Assembly: GCA_902797915.1 (NCBI GenBank) | Contig: CADBUK010000147.1 | Coordinates: 1-12,923 of the forward strand | Direction of reading: 5' to 3' | DNA from: Oscillospiraceae bacterium | Lineage (GTDB): Bacteria; Bacillota; Clostridia; Oscillospirales; Acutalibacteraceae | Length of the DNA stretch: 12,923 nt | Shown here: in pieces, positions 1 to 5,649 of the stretch | How the letters are laid out: each line of letters starts with the position of its first letter | How positions within the stretch are numbered: position 1 is the first letter of the stretch | Notes under the pieces: generated by a model | What the model was told of the DNA's origin: nothing | Seen by the model: the letters and a program-made list of their open reading frames with translations, nothing else | Database searches by the model: none | Position numbers and translations under genes: made by a program

Positions 1-25
1 GGATTTTAGTGCAAGAACAAGGCAT

Positions 26-62
26 AAAAAATCAGGAAGGCTGACGCCTTCCTGATTTTTTT
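26..62. terminator. Bidirectional intrinsic terminator
   Basis: A perfect 16-bp inverted repeat (26-41 and 46-61) with a TGAC/GTCA loop has an A-run on its left and a T-run on its right, so each strand gives a GC-rich stem (core CAGGAAGGC) followed by uridines. On the minus strand it lies about 75 bases beyond the end of the YlmH-like gene and probably ends that transcript. On the plus strand it would end whatever gene lies left of the window. Bases 1-25 are too short to assign to a gene. Confidence 0.88.
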
Positions 63-135
63 AACGTAGTTATTGTGCTAAAAGGCAAGATTTGAGGCTT
101 GTTATCCTTTAGAACAGGTGGGCTTACTGTAATAC

Positions 136-861
136 TTATTTATATAGCAGGATTTCGGCAACGAGCCTGCCTTTTTTTGTGCTGCCGCAAACGCCGAGGT
201 AAACAAACCTGCCGTAGCCGCGAACGGAAATTACGTCGTTTTCCTTTGGTACAAACGAAAAATTTTCACACAGGGAGGAATTGACGAAGATTTTTCTTGC
301 GGCGAAAAGCTCCTTAACCTGACTGCGCGACAGGTTATACACCCCTGCCGCCAGAACGTCCAGCCTTTCGGACGCGACGTTAACCCGCTTTTCCTCGGGC
401 TTTGCCTGCGCCTCCTCGGGAAGCGCGCTTACAACCGAGCATTTAACGCTTGTGTGCTTAACCTTGCCGAGATTTTGCAAAACGTATTCGGCAATCGTTT
501 CAAGGCAGAAGATGTAGCCCGTATTGTCGCAGATAACAATATCGCCCAACACCTCGCGCTTAATACCGAGCCCCATCAGCGAGCCGAGAAAATCACGGTG
601 CGAAAGCCTGTCCGCAAACTTACTGTTAAGCGGCTGCGCTTTGATAACGGCAATCGGAAAATCCGAGGTATCCGCCCCGCCGAAAGCCGCTATGCGCCGT
701 TCCGCATTTTCATAACCGCCCCACAGCGTGCAGGGCGTTCTGAGCCTGAGCGACGAAAGCACGCTCTGCTCCTCCATATTCAGAAACTCGGAAAACTGCG
801 CAACGCACCAGTCCTCCGCCCTGTCGGCAAGCTCCGTAAATCGTTTTTCAATACCGTCCAT
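136..861 (-). CDS. ylmH: YlmH-family S4-domain RNA-binding protein
   Basis: A 241-residue protein of usual YlmH length. The N-terminal two thirds carries the family signature LSHRDFLGSLMGLGIKRE followed by LGDI, near residues 86-107. The C-terminal third (about residues 164-222) is an S4 RNA-binding domain beginning SERLDVL and containing SRSQVKELF. In Bacillus subtilis YlmH binds ribosomal RNA and has been implicated in ribosome-associated quality control of stalled nascent chains; that role is transferred from the family. The start is uncertain: ATG at 861 overlaps the TGA of the upstream gene as TGATG, which suggests translational coupling, while an in-frame GTG at 873 has a GGGAG only one base away, too close for a normal ribosome site. 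The gene usually sits in the ylm/div cluster; here it follows a secreted cell-wall protein, which is odd. No promoter of its own is seen. Confidence 0.87.
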   Translation of the reverse strand: MDGIEKRFTELADRAEDWCVAQFSEFLNMEEQSVLSSLRLRTPCTLWGGYENAERRIAAFGGADTSDFPIAVIKAQPLNSKFADRLSHRDFLGSLMGLGIKREVLGDIVICDNTGYIFCLETIAEYVLQNLGKVKHTSVKCSVVSALPEEAQAKPEEKRVNVASERLDVLAAGVYNLSRSQVKELFAARKIFVNSSLCENFSFVPKENDVISVRGYGRFVYLGVCGSTKKGRLVAEILLYK

Positions 862-2873
862 CAGGCTAACCACACTCCCGACGGACTGAAGGTGTAAGCC
901 CTGCCGTTAATAATCTGTTCGCCCGAAAGCATTTTGCCGCCCGCGTCAAAGAAATACCAGACGCCGCCGATTGTTTGCCAGCCCTTTTGCATTACTCCCT
1001 TATCGCTGAAATAATACCAGCTGCCGCCGATTGCCTGCCAGCCCTTTTGCATTACGCCTTTGCCGCTGAAATAGTACCAACGGCCGCCGAGCTGCTGCCA
1101 GCCCGTAAGCATTTTGCCGTTACTGCCGAAGTAATACCACGCGCTGCCGATTTGCTGCCAGCCCTTTTGCATTACGCCGAACTCGTTAAAATAATACCAG
1201 AAGCCGTTAATCTCCTGCCAGCCCCGCTGCATTTCGCCGTGGTTGAAATAATACCAAGCCCCGCCGATTTTCTGCCAGTCGGTCTGCATTACGCCGTCGG
1301 AATTAAAGTAATGCCAAACGCCCTCGATTTCCTGCCAGCCCGTGCACATTGCGCCGAGCTCGTCAAAATAATACCAGCAATCGTTATACTTCAGCCAGCC
1401 CGTACGCATTGAGCCGTCCTCGGTAAGATAATACCAGTTGTCCTTATAATTGAGCCAGCGGTCTGTTTGCAGAATACCGTCCTGCCCAAGATAGTAGAAA
1501 TAACCGCTCGGGGTTAAAACCCAGCCCTTAGCGATTTTACTGTCCTTAACGTAATAATAAACGGCGTTGCCGTAAAAATCGGTTTCAATTTTATTCCAGC
1601 CCTCGTAGGGGTACAGCCTGCTGAAGCAGCAATCGGTATCTTCAAGCGAAGCCTCCTCGCCAACTCCCGAAATGCTGTAATATTCAAGCTCCTCCCCGCC
1701 GAACTGCGCAACGAAGCCAAAGCCCGAGCAGCCGACCTCATAAAACTGCGTGTTATAAAACTCGCGCGCATAAGCGATTGTAAGCGAAAACATTCCGCTG
1801 ACGTTACTGCCGTAAACGCCCTGATTGCGCCTTGTAACCGCAATTGCTTTCGGCTGCAGATAATCAATCGTGTCAAGCGTGTTTGACCATTTGTGCGTGC
1901 CGTGGTGCATTGCCTTTAACAAATCCGCCGTGCCGAACGCGTTGTAAATTGCGGCGGCAGTCTTTTGCTCGGCGCTATCCTCAAAATCAATGTCCGACAT
2001 CGTAACAACCTTCTGCCTGCCGTTCGTAATAACCGCGCAGACGGAATTAACGTTTTCGCTGTTGCGGGAGGGGTGGCTTAAAAGGTTGAACAGCGTTATC
2101 TGCAAATCGCCCATTTTAAAGGACAGCGTGTCGTCATAATAATCCTTCGCGCTGCCGCTGCTCTGGCGGGCACTGTTGAGGTTCGGCATAGAATTGATTG
2201 CCGCAAGGTCTGCGGCAAACGCCTGCTCCTTACGGGTGGGAACGCCCGCAATTCCGCCCTTTGAAAGCTCCACGGTATAGGCGCCGCGCTCCTGCATAGC
2301 TTTAAGCGCCTGATAATAAAACGCCTGATTGTGCCAGGAGGATGAGCTTACGCGCTCCAAATCGTCGTTAGTATTATTAACATGGTAATACTTCTTATAA
2401 AAATAAACCGTGTTTTCGTCAACTACGTAGTGCGAATTACCCTGCGCGTCAGTGTATTGCAGCTGCGCGATTTCGGGCACGCCGCCGTTATGGTCCGAAT
2501 GTGCGTGGGTTACCAGAATAAAATCAAGGTGGGTTAAGCCGAAGCTTTCCATCATATACAAAACGGCGTCCCTGCCGTTTTTATACTCATACTGGCTTGA
2601 AAGCCCCTCAACCTGCGGCAGCGAAAACTGCATTCCGCTTTCATCGGTAATGGTGTTCTCGTATCTGTGGCCCGTGTCAATCATACCCCAGCTATCGCCC
2701 GACTGAACAAAAATGCAGTCGCTTGACCACGCCGTGCCGAGCTCGCCCGCCATATTATAAAAAATAACCCTGCTTTCGTCCGCAACGGTTTGCGCGGAGG
2801 CATAAGCAGGTAAAGCGCTGACAAGCATCAGCGCCGCAAGGATTATTGAAACTGCCACAGAAAGTTTCTTCAT
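861..2873 (-). CDS. Secreted metallo-beta-lactamase-fold protein with choline/cell-wall-binding repeats (Pce-like)
   Basis: A 670-residue secreted protein. Residues 1-27 form a signal peptide (Lys-Lys, hydrophobic core, then AYASA). Residues about 34-400 are a metallo-beta-lactamase domain with metal motif HAHSDH (123-128), a later SDID (293-296) and HHGTHKWSNT (323-332). Residues 450-670 are about eleven tandem repeats of the GWQxIGGxWYYFxxxGxMQ type, as in choline-binding and glucan-binding proteins. This order, and stretches such as LDFILVTHAHSDH, match the pneumococcal phosphorylcholine esterase Pce/CbpE as I remember it, so hydrolysis of phosphorylcholine or another phosphoester on wall polymers is a reasonable inference, not shown. 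A ComEC-like MBL with another substrate is the alternative. ATG at 2873 is chosen because the signal peptide begins there; the reading frame stays open further upstream to 2948 but that part would cross the promoter. It has its own promoter and is the first gene of a unit with ylmH. Confidence 0.88.
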   Translation of the reverse strand: MKKLSVAVSIILAALMLVSALPAYASAQTVADESRVIFYNMAGELGTAWSSDCIFVQSGDSWGMIDTGHRYENTITDESGMQFSLPQVEGLSSQYEYKNGRDAVLYMMESFGLTHLDFILVTHAHSDHNGGVPEIAQLQYTDAQGNSHYVVDENTVYFYKKYYHVNNTNDDLERVSSSSWHNQAFYYQALKAMQERGAYTVELSKGGIAGVPTRKEQAFAADLAAINSMPNLNSARQSSGSAKDYYDDTLSFKMGDLQITLFNLLSHPSRNSENVNSVCAVITNGRQKVVTMSDIDFEDSAEQKTAAAIYNAFGTADLLKAMHHGTHKWSNTLDTIDYLQPKAIAVTRRNQGVYGSNVSGMFSLTIAYAREFYNTQFYEVGCSGFGFVAQFGGEELEYYSISGVGEEASLEDTDCCFSRLYPYEGWNKIETDFYGNAVYYYVKDSKIAKGWVLTPSGYFYYLGQDGILQTDRWLNYKDNWYYLTEDGSMRTGWLKYNDCWYYFDELGAMCTGWQEIEGVWHYFNSDGVMQTDWQKIGGAWYYFNHGEMQRGWQEINGFWYYFNEFGVMQKGWQQIGSAWYYFGSNGKMLTGWQQLGGRWYYFSGKGVMQKGWQAIGGSWYYFSDKGVMQKGWQTIGGVWYFFDAGGKMLSGEQIINGRAYTFSPSGVWLA
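864..1526 (-). repeat. Tandem 60-bp coding repeats for cell-wall-binding module
   Basis: About eleven consecutive units of 19-21 codons encode the wall-binding module. Each has a GW or DW start, an aromatic WYYF core, a turn Gly and a hydrophobic MQ/ML end; the last unit ends VWLA. The units from roughly 960 to 1260 are the most alike at DNA level (GCCAGCCC followed by TTTTGCATTAC recurs at 60-bp spacing, read on the plus strand), suggesting recent duplication or gene conversion. One unit (about residues 532-550) is a residue short. Confidence 0.85.
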
Positions 2874-2903
2874 AAAAACACCCGTTTCAAAAATTTCTAA
2901 CTT

Positions 2904-2932
2904 ATAATATACTATTTTTAATAGAATGGCAA
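2904..2932 (-). promoter_or_regulatory. Sigma-A promoter for the MBL/wall-binding gene
   Basis: On the minus strand TTGCCA (2932-2927) and TATTAT (2909-2904) are separated by exactly 17 bases. The -10 box lies about 30 bases upstream of the ATG at 2873. It sits after the terminator of the esterase gene, so the MBL gene and ylmH appear to be transcribed independently of the esterase. Confidence 0.7.
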
Positions 2933-2946
2933 TAATAAATTTCAAC

Positions 2947-2976
2947 AAAAAAGCAACCCTTAAAGCAAGGGTTGCT
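2947..2976 (-). terminator. Intrinsic terminator of the esterase gene
   Basis: A 10-bp perfect stem AGCAACCCTT/AAGGGTTGCT (arms 2952-2961 and 2967-2976, 5-base loop) is followed on the minus strand by six uridines (plus-strand A-run 2947-2952). It lies just past the stop codon of the esterase at 3000. Confidence 0.88.
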
Positions 2977-2999
2977 GTTAAATGTTCAGTAATAATCCG

Positions 3000-4130
3000 T
3001 TACTGTTCGTCAATTACGTTCTTGTAAAAGCCGACTGCGCTTGTAATTGCGGTGTTGCCCGCCTCGTCAAACGGGTTAAGCACGCTGAAAACGTGGGGCT
3101 GCTTTTTGCCGCCGAGCATTTCGTAATCGGCAAGCGTTGCCTCAACGCCGTTTTCCTTCAGCTGCTCGTAAGCGCGAACGGTCTGGTCGTGCGCAAGCGA
3201 GTCGCCGTCGCTGGTAATAAGATATGTCGGCGGAAGCTGTGCAAATGGAATAATTGCGTCCAAATCCATATAATTACAGGTTGGCTTATTCTTATAATCG
3301 CCCCACATAACCTTGGTGTAAACGCTGAAGGCGCCGCCGTCCTTCATAAATGCAACGGGGGACGTAAGCAGAAGCGCGGTAACGTTCATATCGCCGTCAA
3401 CAACCTCAAAGGTGTCGCGCAGCTCGGGGCTTTGAAGCAGTACCGCGGAATAAGCCGCAAGCATACCGCCCGCCGAGTCGCCCGTAAGCATAATGTTATT
3501 AGGGTTGCAGGGGTACTCCGCCATATGCTGAGAAATCCACTGCAGCGCAAGCGCGCAGTCCTGAAGCTGCTCGTTAACCGTAACGTCGGGCACAAGGCGA
3601 TAGCTGATGTTGAAAACAACGAAGCCCCTGCTTGCTAACTCAAGGCAGTAGTATTCGTTAAGATTTTTGTCGCCGTACATCCAGCCGCCGCCGTGAATGT
3701 CAATAATAACGGGCAGCTGGTCGGTAACCTTGGTGCCGTTCGGGTAATAGACGTCAAGGCGATGGTAAATATTTTCATCGTCAACATACGGAATTTCCGT
3801 AAACTTTACAACGTTTTCGGGCGGGGTCTGCACGGCGTGCTTTGCCGCGTCGCCGCCCGCGCAGAAGCGCCATACCATCTGCTTAATTCTTACAACGGCG
3901 TTGTGCTTAATGCACTTGCCGCTTTCAAACTGGTAATCATAAGTGTCCGAAACAACCATTCCGCCTACGGGAATAAGAGTTTCGTCCGTGTCCTGCTTGG
4001 GCAGGGTTGTAAAATGGATAAACAGCGCGGAGGCTATTGCCAGCGCCAAAACGCAGCAAAGAACGATAATGCCCGCCTTTTTGCCTTTCTTCCCGGCTTT
4101 TACCTCAACCTGTTCCTGTACCTCAGGCAT
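3000..4130 (-). CDS. Membrane-anchored alpha/beta-hydrolase, HSL-type (family IV) esterase
   Basis: A 376-residue protein. A short basic N-terminus (KAGKKGKK, residues 11-18) precedes one membrane segment (about 20-40), so the enzyme is probably anchored with its catalytic part outside the cell. The alpha/beta-hydrolase domain (about 108-372) has the oxyanion-hole motif HGGGW (146-150), the nucleophile elbow GDSAG (217-221, Ser219), an acidic candidate in SDGDS (Asp308 or Asp310) and the catalytic His346 in QPHVF. These mark the hormone-sensitive-lipase/carboxylesterase group, which hydrolyses short acyl or acetyl esters; the natural substrate is unknown, though acetylated sugars or diet esters are plausible. 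ATG at 4130 is preceded by AGGGGGT at good spacing and removes a spurious 20-residue upstream extension. It is monocistronic: its own consensus promoter upstream and a terminator immediately downstream. Confidence 0.88.
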   Translation of the reverse strand: MPEVQEQVEVKAGKKGKKAGIIVLCCVLALAIASALFIHFTTLPKQDTDETLIPVGGMVVSDTYDYQFESGKCIKHNAVVRIKQMVWRFCAGGDAAKHAVQTPPENVVKFTEIPYVDDENIYHRLDVYYPNGTKVTDQLPVIIDIHGGGWMYGDKNLNEYYCLELASRGFVVFNISYRLVPDVTVNEQLQDCALALQWISQHMAEYPCNPNNIMLTGDSAGGMLAAYSAVLLQSPELRDTFEVVDGDMNVTALLLTSPVAFMKDGGAFSVYTKVMWGDYKNKPTCNYMDLDAIIPFAQLPPTYLITSDGDSLAHDQTVRAYEQLKENGVEATLADYEMLGGKKQPHVFSVLNPFDEAGNTAITSAVGFYKNVIDEQ

Positions 4131-4161
4131 AAAGATACCCCCTGTTAAATATGATAATAAA

Positions 4162-4190
4162 ATTATACAATATAATACTTTACGTGTCAA
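4162..4190 (-). promoter_or_regulatory. Perfect consensus sigma-A promoter for the esterase gene
   Basis: On the minus strand TTGACA (4190-4185) and TATAAT (4167-4162) are separated by exactly 17 bases, a full match to consensus. The -10 lies about 31 bases before the esterase ATG. Its -35 box is one half of the dyad at 4185-4203. Confidence 0.85.
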
Positions 4191-4203
4191 TTAACGATTG
4201 ACA
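4185..4203. promoter_or_regulatory. Dyad between divergent esterase and hypB genes
   Basis: TGTCAAT and ATTGACA form a perfect 7-bp inverted repeat around TAACG. The left half is the -35 box of the esterase promoter; the right half is a TTGACA pointing toward hypB. For hypB a 17-base spacing leads to a poor -10 (TACGCT at 4221-4226), so its exact promoter is unsettled; TATATT at 4230-4235 is another -10 candidate. The dyad may be a shared operator or simply two back-to-back -35 boxes. Confidence 0.5.
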
Positions 4204-4255
4204 AGACGGGAATTTTATATTACGCTAATTATATTACATCTTTAAGGAGTTAACT

Positions 4256-4924
4256 ATGGGCGAATTTAAAGTGCTTGAAATAAAAAAGAGCGTTTTTGAA
4301 AATAACGACCGCGAGGCTGACAAGGTGCGCGCAAGGCTTAAAGAGGACAAAACTTTTTTGCTTAACCTGATGTCAAGCCCCGGCAGCGGCAAAACCACTA
4401 CGCTGAAGCAAACGATTGCGCGCCTGAAGGACGAATATAAAATGGGCGTTATGGAGGCGGATATTGACAGCGACGTTGACGCCAGAACTATTACCGAGGC
4501 GGGAGTTAAGGCAATTCAGCTGCACACGGGCGGAATGTGCCACCTTGACGCAGGTATGACGACGCAGGGGCTTGACAGCTTCGGCGCGGACGAATTCGAC
4601 TTTGTTGTGCTTGAAAACGTGGGCAACCTTGTATGCCCCGCCGAGTTTGACACGGGCGCCTCCAAAAACGCAATGATTTTATCCGTACCCGAGGGCGACG
4701 ACAAGCCGCTGAAATACCCGCTGATGTTTTCCATCTGCGATGCGGTGCTGATTAATAAAATCGACACCAAATCCGTTTTTGAATTTGACGACGACGCAGT
4801 TGTTGAACGCATTAAAAGGCTGAACCCGAAGGCTGAAATTTTCTTTATTTCCGCAAGAACGGGCGAGGGCGTGGACGCGTGGTGCGACTGGTTAAGAGCG
4901 CAGATTGACGAGTGGAATTCATAA
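4256..4924 (+). CDS. hypB: Hydrogenase/urease nickel incorporation GTPase HypB
   Basis: A 222-residue SIMIBI-class GTPase of normal HypB core length. It shows the P-loop SSPGSGKTT (40-48), the region MEADIDSDVDA (66-76), the metal-binding CH pair in TGGMCHLDAG (Cys95, His96), ENVGNLVCPAEFDTGA (120-135, Cys127), the guanine-specificity motif NKID (167-170) and SARTGEG (199-205). HypB uses GTP hydrolysis, with HypA, to deliver nickel to [NiFe]-hydrogenase precursors in the cytoplasm. There is no N-terminal CxxCGC or His-rich nickel-storage stretch, so this is the short form. The start has AAGGAG seven bases upstream. No hypA, hypCDEF or hydrogenase subunit is in the window, so it is isolated; the client must be encoded elsewhere. 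Confidence 0.93.
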   Translation: MGEFKVLEIKKSVFENNDREADKVRARLKEDKTFLLNLMSSPGSGKTTTLKQTIARLKDEYKMGVMEADIDSDVDARTITEAGVKAIQLHTGGMCHLDAGMTTQGLDSFGADEFDFVVLENVGNLVCPAEFDTGASKNAMILSVPEGDDKPLKYPLMFSICDAVLINKIDTKSVFEFDDDAVVERIKRLNPKAEIFFISARTGEGVDAWCDWLRAQIDEWNS

Positions 4925-4947
4925 TACGGCACATTTTTAATTATGTC

Positions 4948-4976
4948 TTGAATTTCGGCAAAGCGTGTTGTATATT
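4948..4976 (+). promoter_or_regulatory. Sigma-A promoter for the Rrf2 regulator gene
   Basis: TTGAAT (4948-4953) and TATATT (4971-4976) are separated by 17 bases, and the -10 lies 24 bases before the ATG at 5001. This gives a short leader and means the regulator need not be cotranscribed with hypB. I see no hairpin terminator between hypB and this promoter. Confidence 0.68.
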
Positions 4977-5000
4977 AGGTTTATCGCAAGAGGTGAGAAG

Positions 5001-5435
5001 ATGAAGATTTCAACTAAGGGCAGATACGCGCTGAGGCTTATGCTTGATTTGGCTATGAACAACACGGGCGAAAACATTTCGCTGAAGGCAATTGCCGAAA
5101 GACAGGACGTCAGCGTAAAATATTTGGAGCAGATAATTGCAATGCTGAACCGCGCGGGCTACGTGCGCAGCGAACGCGGCGCGGGCGGCGGTTACAGGCT
5201 TACTATGAAGCCCGAGCAATACACCGTAGGTATGATTTTAAGGCTGACCGAGGGCGACCTTTGCGTTACCTCCTGCACCGCTGAGGAGCAAAACCACTGC
5301 GAGCGATACGGCGAATGCGTTACCGTTAAGGTGTGGGATAAAATCAACAAGGCGATTTCCGACGTGGTGGACAATATTACCCTTGCCGACCTGCTTGAAG
5401 AAGAAAAAGAAATGATAAACGATTTCGTAATTTAA
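5001..5435 (+). CDS. Rrf2-family transcriptional regulator (CymR/IscR-like)
   Basis: A 144-residue Rrf2 protein. The N-terminal winged helix-turn-helix starts with the family signature MKISTKGRYALRLMLDLA, followed by the recognition region SVKYLEQIIAMLNRAGYVRSERGAGGGY (38-65). The C-terminal part has four cysteines in a C-x3-C-x7-C-x5-C pattern (Cys88, 92, 100, 106), the region that ligates an Fe-S cluster in IscR. CymR of Bacillus represses cysteine-synthesis genes in complex with CysK; IscR senses Fe-S status. Here the gene heads a block with metY, cysK, nifS and an iscU, so control of sulfur/Fe-S genes is a strong inference, and the cysteines favour a cluster or thiol sensor. ATG at 5001 is preceded by AGAGGTGAG and gives the canonical Rrf2 N-terminus; the open frame from 4965 would overlap the promoter. 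Confidence 0.9.
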   Translation: MKISTKGRYALRLMLDLAMNNTGENISLKAIAERQDVSVKYLEQIIAMLNRAGYVRSERGAGGGYRLTMKPEQYTVGMILRLTEGDLCVTSCTAEEQNHCERYGECVTVKVWDKINKAISDVVDNITLADLLEEEKEMINDFVI

Positions 5436-5484
5436 GCAGCGTAGGATAAACCGCCGAAAAAATAAATTGAAAAATTTTAAAAAA

Positions 5485-5513
5485 AGCACTTGACTTTTCA
5501 AAAGTCAGGTGCT
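5485..5513. promoter_or_regulatory. 29-bp dyad overlapping the metY promoter
   Basis: Fourteen-base arms around a central C (5499) pair perfectly except for one position (5490/5508); the inner core is TGACTTTT/AAAAGTCA. The dyad covers the -35 box and the whole spacer of the promoter at 5490-5518, the classic position of a repressor site. The Rrf2 gene ends 50 bases upstream, so autogenous-cluster regulation by that protein is a good candidate. The same dyad could act as a weak terminator of the Rrf2 transcript: the plus-strand tail (ATTATTAT) is not a proper U-run, whereas on the minus strand it is followed by seven uridines. Confidence 0.6.
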
Positions 5514-5518
5514 ATTAT
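5490..5518 (+). promoter_or_regulatory. Sigma-A promoter for the metY-cysK leader
   Basis: TTGACT (5490-5495) and TATTAT (5513-5518) are separated by 17 bases. Transcription should start near 5525, giving an unusually long leader of about 360 bases before metY, which contains a second dyad, a short ORF and a hairpin array. Confidence 0.75.
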
Positions 5519-5530
5519 TATGTCAACGTC

Positions 5531-5555
5531 AATTCCTACTGTTCCGATAGGAAAT
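5531..5555. promoter_or_regulatory. TTCCTA/TAGGAA dyad at the start of the metY leader
   Basis: AATTCCTA (5531-5538) and TAGGAAAT (5548-5555) are inverted repeats matching at seven of eight positions around a 9-base spacer. It lies just downstream of the predicted transcription start. TTCC/GGAA dyads resemble the CymR-type boxes known upstream of Firmicute cysteine genes, so this is a second candidate operator; it could also fold as an RNA hairpin. Confidence 0.45.
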
Positions 5556-5583
5556 AAGGAAATTAACAAAAGGCGGTACAATT

Positions 5584-5649
5584 ATGAAACAGATTAACAA
5601 AACAAACAGAATAATTTATTCTTCTTATTCACGAATGTGGCGATGTTGA
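5584..5649 (+). CDS. Putative 21-residue leader peptide ending in Cys
   Basis: A short ORF of 21 codons in the metY leader. It has a strong ribosome site, AAGGCGG, seven bases before the ATG, and begins MKQINKTNR; its last residues are SRMWRC, so a Met and a Cys codon lie in the last four codons and the Cys codon (5644-5646) directly precedes TGA. The stop codon's last base begins the first hairpin of the following array, so a ribosome waiting at the Cys codon would cover that hairpin. Position downstream of a promoter and upstream of sulfhydrylase genes fits a cysteine-sensing leader peptide, as described for cysteine genes in Actinobacteria. No clear terminator follows, so the mechanism is unknown and translation is unproven. 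Confidence 0.5.
   Translation: MKQINKTNRIIYSSYSRMWRC

Noticed and set aside
62..135. Possible short gene or RNA between the left terminator and the ylmH stop
   Set aside because: No coding pattern, ribosome site or structure could be supported there.
454..897. 147-codon plus-strand open frame opposite ylmH
   Set aside because: Low-complexity Arg/Ala/Lys-rich translation with no recognisable family and no ribosome site; ylmH on the other strand has clear domain signatures.
975..1412. 145-codon plus-strand open frame with a periodic LLPALLHYA-like pattern that looks like a repeat protein
   Set aside because: It is the antisense shadow of the 60-bp wall-binding repeats; it has no ribosome site and its periodicity comes from the real gene on the minus strand.
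900..1500. CRISPR or satellite array at 60-bp spacing
   Set aside because: The repeats are in frame inside a long minus-strand gene and encode a known type of wall-binding unit.
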